A stretch of 64,000 bases of DNA from Streptomyces sp. 846.5. Its GTDB lineage: Bacteria; Actinomycetota; Actinomycetes; Streptomycetales; Streptomycetaceae. The position numbers and the translations under genes are program-made. The notes below the pieces were generated by a model. It searched no databases and was not told the origin of the DNA. It saw nothing but the letters and a program-made list of their open reading frames with translations. The DNA lies in the NCBI RefSeq assembly GCF_004365705.1, contig NZ_SOBN01000001.1, positions 2,900,001 through 2,964,000 on the forward strand, given 5' to 3'. The stretch's first letter is position 1. Each line of letters opens with the position of its first letter. Of the stretch, positions 50,609-59,183 are shown piece by piece.

Positions 50609-52921
50609 ATGGCCGGCAAGGCTCCCGCACAGGATCCGGCGCAGGACAGCCCCGAGGTCTCGGCGCCCAAGCACGCGGCCGCCGGCATTCCCGCCCTGTT
50701 CCACACCACGAAGATCGCCAACGCCCAGATGGGCGCCACCCGCGCGGTCCGCACCCTGCTGAAGCTGAACCAGCCGGACGGCTTCGACTGTCCCGGCTGC
50801 GCCTGGCCCGAGCCCGACCACACCCATACGGCCGAGTTCTGCGAGAACGGCGCCAAGGCCGTCGCCGAGGAGGCGACGCTGCGCACGATCGGCCCGGAGT
50901 TCTTCGCCGAGCACCCGGTCGCCGACCTCGCCGAGCGCTCCGGCTACTGGCTCGGCCAGCAGGGCCGGCTGACCACGCCGATGCTGCTGGACGAGGGGGC
51001 GACGCACTACACCCCGATCGGCTGGGAGGCCGCCCTCTCGCTGGTCGCCGACGAGTTGAAGACTCTCGACACCCCCGACGGCGCCGCCTTCTACACCTCC
51101 GGCCGCACCAGCAACGAGGCCGCCTTCACCTTTCAGCTGCTGGCCCGTCAGTTCGGCACCAACAACCTGCCGGACTGCTCCAACATGTGCCATGAGTCCT
51201 CGGGTTCCGCACTCACCGAGACCATCGGCATCGGCAAGGGCAGCGTCCACCTCAAGGACCTCTACCAGGCCGACCTGATCATCGTCGCCGGGCAGAACCC
51301 GGGCACCAACCATCCGCGGATGCTCTCCGCGCTGGAGCGCGCCAAGCGTGCCGGGGCCAAGGTCGTCAGCGTCAACCCGCTGCCCGAGGCCGGCCTCGAA
51401 CGCTTCAAGAACCCGCAGAACGCCCGCGGCCTGGTCGGCAACGGGACCAAGCTCACCGACCTCTTCCTGCAGATCCGCCTCGGCGGCGACCTGGCCCTGT
51501 TCCGCGCGCTCAACCTGCTGCTGCTGGAGGCCGAGGAGAAGGCCCCCGGCACCGTCCTGGACCGCGCCTTCATCGAGGAGCACTGCCACGGCTTCGAAGC
51601 GTGGGCCGAGGACGCCCGCAGCACCGACTGGGACCAGGTGCTGGCCGCGACCGGGCTGCCCGAGCAGCAGATCCGCGAGCTGGCCGAGCTGACCCTGGCG
51701 TCGGAGAAGGTCATCGTCTGCTGGGCGATGGGCCTGACCCAGCACAAGCACGCGGTGCCGACCATCCGCGAGGTCGTCAACTACCTGCTGCTGCGCGGCA
51801 ACATCGGCCGTCCCGGGGCCGGGGTCTGCCCGGTGCGCGGGCACAGCAACGTCCAGGGCGACCGCACCATGGGCATCTTCGAGCGCCCCAGCGCGGCCTT
51901 CCTCGACTCCCTGGGCAAGGAGTTCCACTTCGACCCGCCCCGCGAGCACGGCCTGGACGTGGTCGACACCATCCGCGGCATGCGCGACGGCACGGTGAAG
52001 GTCTTCTTCGCGATGGGCGGCAACTTCGTCGCGGCCACCCCGGACACCGAGGTCACCGAGGAGGCGATGCGGGGCTGCCGCCTCACCGTCCACGTGTCCA
52101 CCAAGCTCAACCGCTCCCATGTGGTCACCGGGGCCCGGGCGCTGATCCTGCCGACGCTGGGACGCACTGACAAGGACATCCGGGAGAGCGGCCCGCAGCA
52201 GGTCACCGTCGAGGACTCGATGGGCATGGTGCACGCCTCCCGCGGCGCGCTGAAGCCCCCCGCCGCCGACCTGCTGTCCGAGACGGCGATCATCTGCCGG
52301 CTGGCCCGACTCACCCTGGGCCCGGAGAACCCGGTCCCCTGGGAGGAGTTCGCCGCCGACTACGGCACCGTCCGGGAGCGGATCGCCCGGGTCATCCCCG
52401 GCTTCGACGACTTCAACGAGCGGATCAAGCACCCGGGCGGCTTCGCCCTGCCGCACGCCCCCCGCGACAAGCGGGCCTTCCCCACCACTACCGGCAAGGC
52501 CAACTTCACCGTCAACGCGCTGACCGCGCCCGAGGTCCCCGAGGGCCGGCTGCTGCTGCAGACGCTGCGCTCGCACGACCAGTACAACACCACGATCTAC
52601 GGCCTGGACGACCGCTACCGCGGGATCAAGGACGGCCGCAGGGTGGTCCTGCTGCACCCCGACGACGCCGCCGAACACGGCCTCGCCGAAGGCGCGCTGG
52701 TCGACCTGGTGAGCGAGTGGGCGGACGGTGTGGAGCGCAGGGCGCCGCACTTCCGGGTGGTGCTCTACCCGACCGTGCGCGGCTGCGCCGCCGCCTACTA
52801 CCCCGAGACCAATGTGCTGGTGCCGCTCGACAGCACCGCCGACACCAGCAACACCCCGACCTCCAAGTCCGTCGTCATCCGCTTCGCGGAGGACTCGGGG
52901 TCCGGCTCAGTTCGAGGCTGA
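50609..52921 (+). CDS. FdhF/YdeP-family molybdopterin oxidoreductase
   Basis: The 770-residue protein has a molybdopterin-dinucleotide fold: Cys residues 61, 64 and 80 in DCPGCAWPEPD...EFCEN may hold a 4Fe-4S cluster. AFYTSGRTSNEAAFTFQLLA, NLPDCSNMCHESSGSALTET and IIVAGQNPGTNHPRMLSALE follow, then GNIGRPGAGVCPVRGHSNVQ, and a C-terminal cofactor-binding part (LLLQTLRSHDQYNTTIYGLD). This is the layout of YdeP-like enzymes, formate-dehydrogenase-like but of unproven substrate. No small subunit or fdhD gene is next to it. It overlaps the convergent NlpC/P60 gene by 15 bp at the 3' end. Confidence 0.9.
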   Translation: MAGKAPAQDPAQDSPEVSAPKHAAAGIPALFHTTKIANAQMGATRAVRTLLKLNQPDGFDCPGCAWPEPDHTHTAEFCENGAKAVAEEATLRTIGPEFFAEHPVADLAERSGYWLGQQGRLTTPMLLDEGATHYTPIGWEAALSLVADELKTLDTPDGAAFYTSGRTSNEAAFTFQLLARQFGTNNLPDCSNMCHESSGSALTETIGIGKGSVHLKDLYQADLIIVAGQNPGTNHPRMLSALERAKRAGAKVVSVNPLPEAGLERFKNPQNARGLVGNGTKLTDLFLQIRLGGDLALFRALNLLLLEAEEKAPGTVLDRAFIEEHCHGFEAWAEDARSTDWDQVLAATGLPEQQIRELAELTLASEKVIVCWAMGLTQHKHAVPTIREVVNYLLLRGNIGRPGAGVCPVRGHSNVQGDRTMGIFERPSAAFLDSLGKEFHFDPPREHGLDVVDTIRGMRDGTVKVFFAMGGNFVAATPDTEVTEEAMRGCRLTVHVSTKLNRSHVVTGARALILPTLGRTDKDIRESGPQQVTVEDSMGMVHASRGALKPPAADLLSETAIICRLARLTLGPENPVPWEEFAADYGTVRERIARVIPGFDDFNERIKHPGGFALPHAPRDKRAFPTTTGKANFTVNALTAPEVPEGRLLLQTLRSHDQYNTTIYGLDDRYRGIKDGRRVVLLHPDDAAEHGLAEGALVDLVSEWADGVERRAPHFRVVLYPTVRGCAAAYYPETNVLVPLDSTADTSNTPTSKSVVIRFAEDSGSGSVRG

Positions 52922-54469
52922 GCCGGACGGTGTCACGACCGCGGCCGAGGCCGAGACCGACGAGGCGTTCGCCGACGGCGTGACCGAGGGCGATGCCGAG
53001 GCGCTGGCGCTCGCACTGGCCGAAGCCGAAGCCGAGGCACTGGCCGAAGCAGTCGCCGACGGGCTCGCCTTCGCGCTCGCGGAGGCCGAGGGCGAGCTCG
53101 ACGACGACGGTGCGCTGCTCGCGGACGAGGTGCCGCCCGGCGCGGTCGTGGACGAACCGCCACCCGTCGTGCCGGTGACCGGGCCGGGGCTGATCGGCTG
53201 GGCACCGGTCGCGCCCGACGGGATCGTCGGCGCCGTGTAGGAGCCGAGCGAGGGGCTGTTCGGGTCCGGCCGGACCGCGCCCAGGATCGGGTTCTGCGCC
53301 ATGGGCGTCACATGCACCACCGCGCCGGTGTGCGGCGCCTGGATCACCAGGCCCGCTCCGATGTAGATGGCGATATGGCTGGCGCCGCTGAAGTAGACGA
53401 TGAGGTCGCCGGGGCGCAGCGCGTTCAGCGGCACATGGGTCAGCTGCGCCCACTGCATCTCGCTGGTGCGCGGGATGGCCACGCCGGCGTGCAGCCAGGC
53501 CTGCGAGGTGAGTCCGGAGCAGTCGAACCCGGCCGCGTAGGGACCGGTGCCGCCCCAGACGTACTCGGCGCCGATCTGCTGGAAGGCGTAGGCGACGGCC
53601 GCCGCCCCCGCTGCCGAGGGCTTCAGGTTGTCCTTGCCGAGCGCGCCCGAGGCCAGCAGAGCGGTCTGGGCCGCGTTGGCGTCCTTCTGCTCCAGCAGCG
53701 AGAGCTCCTGCTGCTGGGCGCCGGTGAGCGTGGCGACCCGCGTGCGGATCTGGTTGAGCTTCTTGTTGATGGTGTCGCGCTGGACGGCCTGGGCGGCGAC
53801 CAGTTGCGCCGCGTGCGCCTTGGCCGCGACCGCGGCGGCCTTCGCCTGTACCAGTCCGGCCTGGTCGGTCCGGAGCTGCGCGAGGAAAGCGGCCTGGGAC
53901 TTCCCGGCCATCGAGAGCAGCTCGCCGGTGTGCAGCGCCTGCTCCGGGTCCTTCGCCGTGAGCAGCTGGCCCAGCTGGGAGAGCTCGCTGTTGCGGTACT
54001 GGGCCGCGGCCAGCTGTCCGGCGATGGTGGTGCCGTTGTCCACCGAGATCTGCGCGTTGTCGACCAGGACCTGGAGTTCGGCGTCGTCGGCATTGGCCTG
54101 CTTGAGCTGCTCGGAGAGCTGGTCGTACTGCTGCGTCGCCGCCTCGGCCTGCTGGTAGGTGGCGTGCAGCTGGTCCAGGATCGGCTGCAGCGTCTTCTCG
54201 GCCTGGGTGAGCGCGTCCACCGAGCCGTTCGTCGCGGTCGCCGTCGCGGTGGCGGTCGCCGTCGAACCCGCGGCGAAGGAGGCGCCGGCCGTCGGCAGGA
54301 CCACCAGCGACGCCGCCACCAGCAGCAGTCCGCAGCGGAGGACCCCGCTGAGCCAGGGCCTGGTGTCGGCGTTCAGCGAGCCCGCCCCTCCCGCCGTGCC
54401 CTGAATCCTGCCCCGAGTTGCGCCGCTGACCCTGCCCCTGCTGCCGCCACCTGTGCCCCGCACCGACAT
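52907..54469 (-). CDS. Secreted NlpC/P60 peptidoglycan hydrolase
   Basis: The 520-residue protein has an N-terminal signal (LRCGLLLVAASLVVLPTAGA near 45-66), a long coiled coil at about 80-260, and a C40 peptidase domain near 285-400: catalytic Cys in YAAGFDCSGLTSQAWLHAGV and His in FSGASHIAIYIGAGLVI. A Ser/Ala-rich tail of more than 100 residues follows. Such enzymes cut the D-Glu-DAP bond of wall stem peptides. The Ser/Ala tail is partly coded by simple codon repeats. Its 3' end overlaps the molybdoenzyme gene. A long GC-rich leader upstream may be a riboswitch. Confidence 0.92.
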   Translation of the reverse strand: MSVRGTGGGSRGRVSGATRGRIQGTAGGAGSLNADTRPWLSGVLRCGLLLVAASLVVLPTAGASFAAGSTATATATATATNGSVDALTQAEKTLQPILDQLHATYQQAEAATQQYDQLSEQLKQANADDAELQVLVDNAQISVDNGTTIAGQLAAAQYRNSELSQLGQLLTAKDPEQALHTGELLSMAGKSQAAFLAQLRTDQAGLVQAKAAAVAAKAHAAQLVAAQAVQRDTINKKLNQIRTRVATLTGAQQQELSLLEQKDANAAQTALLASGALGKDNLKPSAAGAAAVAYAFQQIGAEYVWGGTGPYAAGFDCSGLTSQAWLHAGVAIPRTSEMQWAQLTHVPLNALRPGDLIVYFSGASHIAIYIGAGLVIQAPHTGAVVHVTPMAQNPILGAVRPDPNSPSLGSYTAPTIPSGATGAQPISPGPVTGTTGGGSSTTAPGGTSSASSAPSSSSSPSASASAKASPSATASASASASASASASASASASPSVTPSANASSVSASAAVVTPSGSASN

Positions 54470-54690
54470 TCCCCTCGCTCCCCGTGCACTGCCCCGGAGA
54501 TCCTTCCACGCCGCACCGACATACGGCAGTGGCCGTCCAGCTTTCTCACCTGGATCTCAGCCGCAACCGGTCCCAGGGCTGAAGCCGTGCCCAGCGAAGC
54601 AGCGGCAGATGAATGTGACACAGCTCTCTCCGGAAGGCCGGTTGAACGAAACCTCCTCCTACTCCCCAGACGCCCCTTGGCGGTGCGCCC
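54470..54690 (-). promoter_or_regulatory. Structured leader of the NlpC/P60 gene, candidate ydaO-type (c-di-AMP) riboswitch
   Basis: Read on the minus strand, the leader contains CAGCCCTGGGACCGGTTGCG followed by GCTGAGATCCAGGTGAGAAA, recalling the paired GGGACC and GGTGAATCC-type segments of the ydaO/yuaA motif, plus possible closing stems nearby. ydaO riboswitches are known in front of wall-hydrolase genes of actinobacteria. The match is by eye only. Confidence 0.35.
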
Positions 54691-54737
54691 CGATTCGCCC
54701 CGATTCGGTGTCCCCATCAACTTCAGATCGGCCGTCA

Positions 54738-54759
54738 GTTCACCTTCCGTTCACCCGAT
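54738..54759 (+). promoter_or_regulatory. PHO box (PhoP direct repeat) before pit
   Basis: Two adjacent 11-nt units, GTTCACCTTCC and GTTCACCCGAT, match the Streptomyces PhoP direct-repeat consensus GTTCACC in both copies, with the 11-nt period of PHO boxes. The element lies about 48 bp before the pit start, on the coding strand. Confidence 0.75.
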
Positions 54760-54806
54760 GTCCCTACGGTCAGCCACGACGATTCCGCTGAGACGATTGT
54801 TTGGTA

Positions 54807-55976
54807 ATGGAACACATCTCGTTCCTGGTGACCGTCGTGATCATCACGGCCCTCGCCTTCGACTTCACCAATGGCTTCCACGACACCGCCAACGCGATGG
54901 CCACCTCCATCGCCACCGGCGCGCTGAGGCCGAAGGTCGCGGTCGCGATCTCCGGCGTGCTCAACCTGGCCGGCGCGTTCCTCTCGGTGGCCGTCGCCAA
55001 GACGATCTCCGGCGGACTCGTCGACGAGAAGGCGGGCATCCGGCCCGCGGTCGTCTTCGCCGCACTGATCGGCGCCATCATCTGGAACCTGGTCACCTGG
55101 CTGCGGGGCATCCCGTCCAGCTCCTCGCACGCCCTGTACGGCGGTCTGATCGGCGCAACGCTGGTGTCGGTGGGCATGCACGGCGTGCACTTCGACGTGG
55201 TGGTCACCAAGATCCTGATCCCCGCGGCCGCCTCGCCCATCGTGGCCGGGGTCGCCGCCTGGGGGGCGACGAAGATCGCCTACCGGACCACCGCCAAGGG
55301 CAGCGAGTCCGTCAACACCAAGGGCTTCAAGGCCGGGCAGATCGCCTCCGCCTCGCTGGTCTCCCTGGCCCACGGCACCAACGACGCCCAGAAGACCATG
55401 GGCGTGATCACCCTGACCCTGGTCGCCGCCGGCGCGGTCGCCCCCGGATCCAACCCTCCCACCTGGGTCATCGTCAGCTCCGGGCTGGCCATCGCGCTCG
55501 GCACCTACCTGGGCGGCTGGCGGATCATCAGGACCCTGGGCAAGGGCATCGCCGAGATCGAGGCCCCGCAGGGCTTCGCCGCGCAGACCGCCTCGGCCAC
55601 CGTCATCCTCACCTCCTCCCACATGGGCTTCGGCCTGTCCACCACCCAGGTCTGCTCCGGCGGCATCATGGGCGCGGGCAAGGCCGGCCGCACCGGCCGG
55701 GTCAACTGGTCCACGGCCCGGAAGATGGCCTACGCCTGGGGCCTCACCCTTCCCGCCGCGGGGCTGCTGGGCGGCGGCGGCGCGCTGCTGGTCGACCGCG
55801 GCGCCGTCGGCGAGGTGCTGCTGGCGCTGATCGGCGTCGGGGCCAGCGTCTGGATCTACCTGCTCTCCCGGCGCCAGCGCGTCGACGCCGAGAACGTGGT
55901 GGACGCCACCACCGTCGGCGACGAGCCCACCCCGCTCACCACCGTCCCGGCCGCGACCGGCCCCATCGCGGCCTAG
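54807..55976 (+). CDS. pit: Low-affinity inorganic phosphate transporter, PiT family
   Basis: The 389-residue membrane protein has about ten hydrophobic segments. It carries the two PiT signature repeats: FDFTNGFHDTANAMATSIAT near residue 18, and VSLAHGTNDAQKTMGVITLT in the second half. Other landmarks are GIPSSSSHALYGGLIGATLV and TSSHMGFGLSTTQVCSGGIM. It takes up metal-phosphate with protons. ATG 54807 gives the family start MEHISFLVT; no strong ribosome binding site precedes it. A PHO box upstream predicts PhoP control under phosphate limitation. A small membrane gene follows 12 bp after. Confidence 0.93.
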   Translation: MEHISFLVTVVIITALAFDFTNGFHDTANAMATSIATGALRPKVAVAISGVLNLAGAFLSVAVAKTISGGLVDEKAGIRPAVVFAALIGAIIWNLVTWLRGIPSSSSHALYGGLIGATLVSVGMHGVHFDVVVTKILIPAAASPIVAGVAAWGATKIAYRTTAKGSESVNTKGFKAGQIASASLVSLAHGTNDAQKTMGVITLTLVAAGAVAPGSNPPTWVIVSSGLAIALGTYLGGWRIIRTLGKGIAEIEAPQGFAAQTASATVILTSSHMGFGLSTTQVCSGGIMGAGKAGRTGRVNWSTARKMAYAWGLTLPAAGLLGGGGALLVDRGAVGEVLLALIGVGASVWIYLLSRRQRVDAENVVDATTVGDEPTPLTTVPAATGPIAA

Positions 55977-55988
55977 GAAGTCCACACC

Positions 55989-56222
55989 ATGAAGATCCAC
56001 TGGGCCGCACTCGGCAACACCTTCGGCGTCAGCCTGCTCATCACCCTCGGCGTGGTCACTGCGTTCTGCCTCGGCGTCTCGGCACTTTCGCGCCGCGAAA
56101 CCGTATTGGCGGGCGGCGGCTCCGCCGCGAGGGGCGGCGGTGCGCTGGCCGTGGCCGTGCTCTGCTTCGCCGTGTGCGCGGCGGCCGTGGGGTACGGGCT
56201 GTACCTCATCGCGGGGGCCTGA
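55989..56222 (+). CDS. Small membrane protein in the pit operon, 77 aa
   Basis: Two hydrophobic segments (FGVSLLITLGVVTAFCLGVS and ALAVAVLCFAVCAAAVGYGL) flank a Gly/Arg-rich loop. It starts 12 bp after the pit stop and is surely co-transcribed. Small proteins of this kind regularly follow pit in Streptomyces; a transporter accessory role is inferred. The gene ends 8 bp before the second palindromic element. Confidence 0.75.
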   Translation: MKIHWAALGNTFGVSLLITLGVVTAFCLGVSALSRRETVLAGGGSAARGGGALAVAVLCFAVCAAAVGYGLYLIAGA

Positions 56223-56230
56223 GGGTTTTC

Positions 56231-56363
56231 GGCTGCGGACCGTAGCTGGCTTGTCGCGCAGTTCCCCGCGCCCCTATCCAGCTGCAACTGAACCGCTGTG
56301 GGTATGTTGCAGCCCCCCAGGGGCGCGGGGAACTGCGCGCTCAGCCATGCACAGCCCGCAGCC
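56231..56363. repeat. Long multi-stem palindromic element, copy B
   Basis: It shares the left outer arm GGCTGCGGACCGTAG and both inner arms (GCGCAGTTCCCCGCGCCCCT with AGGGGCGCGGGGAACTGCGC) with copy A at 47356. The right outer arm is eroded to GCCCGCAGCC and the central loop differs. It again lies between convergent genes (pit operon and xylR) and probably acts as a bidirectional terminator. Confidence 0.88.
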
Positions 56364-56374
56364 GAAAGCACCCC

Positions 56375-57598
56375 TCAGCCCACGCCCAACGGATCCTCAA
56401 TGATCCGCCGCACCGTAACCAGCGCCGCCCCCAACAGCGCCCCGCCCCGCCCCAGGCCGGAGGCCGACAGCGCTGCGGCCTCCCACGGGCGGACCGTCAC
56501 CCTCGCCGCCAGCTCCGCCCGCATCGCGGGCAGCAGCCATTCCCCCAGCTCGGCGTAGGCCCCGCCGAGCACCACCGCCTCCGGGTCGACCAGGTTCACC
56601 GCGCCCGCCAGGGCCGTGCCCAGTGCCGCCCCGGCCTGCTCCAGCGACCGCCGTACCGGCACGGAGCCTTCCGCCGCCCGCTTGGCCAGCAGGGCGACCC
56701 AGTCGCCGGAGTCCTCGGGCAGCCCCGCGGCGGCCAGCACCGCGCGCTCGCCCGCGTACTGCTCCAGACAGCCGTGCGCCCCGCAGGGGCAGAGCGGGCC
56801 GTCCGGGTGCACCGGGACATGGCCCAGCTCACCGGCGAAGCCCCGCGCGCCCCGGAACAGCCGGCCGCCGACGACCAGTGCCGCACCGATGCCGGCCTCG
56901 GCCGACACATGGACGAAGTCGACCGGGGTCGGCCCCTCCGTATCGCCGCCGGCCCGCCACAGCTCGGCCAGGGCCCCCAGATTGGCCTCGTTCTCCACCG
57001 AGAGCGGCAGCCCGAGCAGCAGGGGCGGCAGCTGCAGATCGCGCCAGCCCAGGTTGGCAGCGTGCACGACCGTCCGGGCCGCCGCGTCCACCAGGCCGGG
57101 AACGGCCAGCACCGCACCGGTCGGGCGCAGGTTCAGCGCCTCCGCCTCGCGCAGCAGCTCGGCCGCGAGCACGCCGAGGTCGGCCAGCACCTCGTCGGCC
57201 GGACGCGCCCGGTTGGCCGAGACGACCCGGCGCTGCACCCGCACCTCCCCGCTGAGGTCGACGACGCAGGCGGCCAGGTGCTCCACCCCGACCTCCAGAC
57301 CGAGACCGGCCGGACCCTCGCTGCTGAGCACCAGGGCGTTGCCGGGCCGTCCGACCCGTCCGCTCGGCGCCGGGCCCAGCTCGCTGACCAGCCCCGCCTC
57401 GTGCAGCGTCACCACCAGCGTGGACACGGCGGCCCTGGTCAGCCCGGTGCGGGCGGCGACATCGGCGCGCGACAGCGGAGCGTGCGCGGCGACGGCGCCC
57501 AGCACCACGCCCAGGTTCTGCCGGCGCATGCCCTGCTGGGAGGCGGGACGGCGCGGCTCACCCCCGTTCGGGCTCGGGCTGTGGCTATGGCTCGGCAT
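56375..57598 (-). CDS. xylR: ROK-family transcriptional repressor of xylose genes
   Basis: The 407-residue protein joins an N-terminal winged helix (SRADVAARTGLTRAAVSTLV) to a ROK sugar-kinase-like domain with the zinc site LCPCGAHGCLEQYAGERAVL and GFAGELGHVPVHPDGP. The kinase-like DVAG-type ATP loop is replaced by LGLEVGVEHLAACVVDL, as in repressors. The gene lies directly after xylB on the same strand and near divergent xylA, so it is the likely xylose-responsive repressor of both; the symbol is assigned from this context. Confidence 0.88.
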   Translation of the reverse strand: MPSHSHSPSPNGGEPRRPASQQGMRRQNLGVVLGAVAAHAPLSRADVAARTGLTRAAVSTLVVTLHEAGLVSELGPAPSGRVGRPGNALVLSSEGPAGLGLEVGVEHLAACVVDLSGEVRVQRRVVSANRARPADEVLADLGVLAAELLREAEALNLRPTGAVLAVPGLVDAAARTVVHAANLGWRDLQLPPLLLGLPLSVENEANLGALAELWRAGGDTEGPTPVDFVHVSAEAGIGAALVVGGRLFRGARGFAGELGHVPVHPDGPLCPCGAHGCLEQYAGERAVLAAAGLPEDSGDWVALLAKRAAEGSVPVRRSLEQAGAALGTALAGAVNLVDPEAVVLGGAYAELGEWLLPAMRAELAARVTVRPWEAAALSASGLGRGGALLGAALVTVRRIIEDPLGVG

Positions 57599-57636
57599 GG
57601 GACCCCTGTGCTCTCAGCGGTGCGGCGTTCGGTCGC

Positions 57637-59073
57637 TCATATGACGGGCTGGTCAAACAGACTTCCGGATCGGTGCAGCGTATCCGCGATCCGTTCCAGC
57701 GCCGCGTCGTCCCTCCGCAGCGGCTCCAGCAGCCGTCCCTCGGAGGTGCCCCAACGCCGCGCGACCTCGTCCGCGCGCTCGCCGGTGAGCAGCGCGGCCG
57801 CCTGCGCCGCCGCGCCCAGGGCGACCAGCTCGCCCGCCGCCGGGATCCGCACCGGCCGACCGGACAGCCGGCGCACCGTGTCCTGCCAGGCCGTGCCCTG
57901 GGCGCCGCCGCCGATGAGCAGCAGCTCGGTCCCGGCGTCGATCTGCTCCCCGCCCGCGACGAGCACCTGCTCCAGCGCCGCCAGCAGCGAGTAGGCCGCG
58001 CCGTCGTACGCCGCCTGCAGCAGCTGGCCGCCGGTGGTGTCATGGCGCAGCCCGTGGATCAGCCCGGAGGCGTAGGGCAGGTCGGGCGTGCGCTCGCCGT
58101 CGAAGTACGGCAGCACGACGGCCGTGCCGCCGGGCTCCACGGCCTGGCGGTCCAGACCGAGCAGGGCGGCGGTGCGGTCCACCGCCAGGGTGCAGTTGAG
58201 GGTGCAGGCCAGCGGCAGCCAGTGGTCCAGCGCGTCGGCGAAGCCGCAGACGGTGCCGGACGGGTCGGTCGGACGGCCCCGGGTCACCGCGTAGACCGTC
58301 CCGGAGGTGCCCAGACTGAGCACCGGCCGCCCGGGGGCGAGCCCGAGGCCCAGCGCCGCCGCCATGTTGTCGCCGGTGCCGGACGCGACCTGGGTGCCGG
58401 GCCGCAGCCCGCTGCCCGTCCCGGCGAGCACCTCACCGGCCGCCTTCCCGGCCTCCACCACGGTCGGCAGCATCCCGGCGTCGAGCCCCAGCCGGGCCAG
58501 CAGGTCCAGGTCGTAACCGGCGGGCGTCCACCAGCCGGTGCCGGAGGCATCGCCCCGGTCGGTGGCGGCCGCCCCGGTCAGACGCTCCGTCAGGAAGTCG
58601 TGCGGCAGCCGCACAGCAGCGGTGCGGGCGGCGGCCTCGGGCTCGTTCTCGCGCAGCCAGGCCCACTTCGCGGCGGTGAACGAGGCCCCGGGGACGCTCC
58701 CGGCCCGCTGCGCCCAGGTGTCCCGCCCCAGCTCGGCCACCAGCGCGGCGGCCTGTGGGGCCGAGCGCACGTCGTTCCAGAGCAGGGCGGGGCGGACCGG
58801 CTCGCCCGCTGTGTCCAAGGTCACCAGCCCGTGCTGCTGACCGCCCACCGACACCGCCGCCGCCCGCTCGGCACAGCCGGTCGCGGCCACGGCCTCGCCC
58901 AGCGCCCGCCACCACTCGCGCGGGTCGCTCTCCCGGCCCGCGCCACCGCTCACGGTGTGCCCGCCCCGGCCCTCGCCCAGCACCGCCCCCGTCGCCACAT
59001 CCACCGCGACCGCCTTGGTCGACTGCGTCGAACTGTCGATCCCGATCACGATTTCGCTACTGCCGACCTGCAC
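57637..59073 (-). CDS. xylB: Xylulokinase
   Basis: The 478-residue FGGY-family kinase phosphorylates D-xylulose, feeding the pentose phosphate pathway. It shows the ATP-site loop VIGIDSSTQSTKAVAVDV, the substrate motif SVGGQQHGLVTLD with RPALLWNDVRS, and the second ATP half GTGDNMAAALGLGLAPG and LLLIGGGAQGTAWQDTV. GTG 59073 has AAGGAGG 4 nt upstream, a short gap but an extended match. It diverges from xylA with a 110-bp control region and precedes xylR by 38 bp. Confidence 0.93.
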   Translation of the reverse strand: MQVGSSEIVIGIDSSTQSTKAVAVDVATGAVLGEGRGGHTVSGGAGRESDPREWWRALGEAVAATGCAERAAAVSVGGQQHGLVTLDTAGEPVRPALLWNDVRSAPQAAALVAELGRDTWAQRAGSVPGASFTAAKWAWLRENEPEAAARTAAVRLPHDFLTERLTGAAATDRGDASGTGWWTPAGYDLDLLARLGLDAGMLPTVVEAGKAAGEVLAGTGSGLRPGTQVASGTGDNMAAALGLGLAPGRPVLSLGTSGTVYAVTRGRPTDPSGTVCGFADALDHWLPLACTLNCTLAVDRTAALLGLDRQAVEPGGTAVVLPYFDGERTPDLPYASGLIHGLRHDTTGGQLLQAAYDGAAYSLLAALEQVLVAGGEQIDAGTELLLIGGGAQGTAWQDTVRRLSGRPVRIPAAGELVALGAAAQAAALLTGERADEVARRWGTSEGRLLEPLRRDDAALERIADTLHRSGSLFDQPVI

Positions 59074-59121
59074 GGATCCTCCTTGGTGGGGGTCAGGGGG
59101 TTCCCCTCCCGACGAGCTGAT

Positions 59122-59151
59122 ACTAATTTGTTCACCGCGATGACGAATAGT
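59122..59151. promoter_or_regulatory. Candidate XylR operator between xylB and xylA
   Basis: An imperfect dyad, ACTAATTTGTTC then a short centre then GATGACGAATAGT, stands out as an AT-rich block between the divergent starts. It suits the ROK repressor encoded after xylB. Symmetry is partial and needs gaps. Confidence 0.45.
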
Positions 59152-59183
59152 CTCCCCGCCCTGCATCTTCTGGAGCCGTACAC

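Noticed and set aside
49100-52750. Single minus-strand frame of about 1216 codons
   Set aside because: Only the last 263 codons (DUF1684) are real. The rest lies antisense to the PASTA and molybdoenzyme genes and has no domains.
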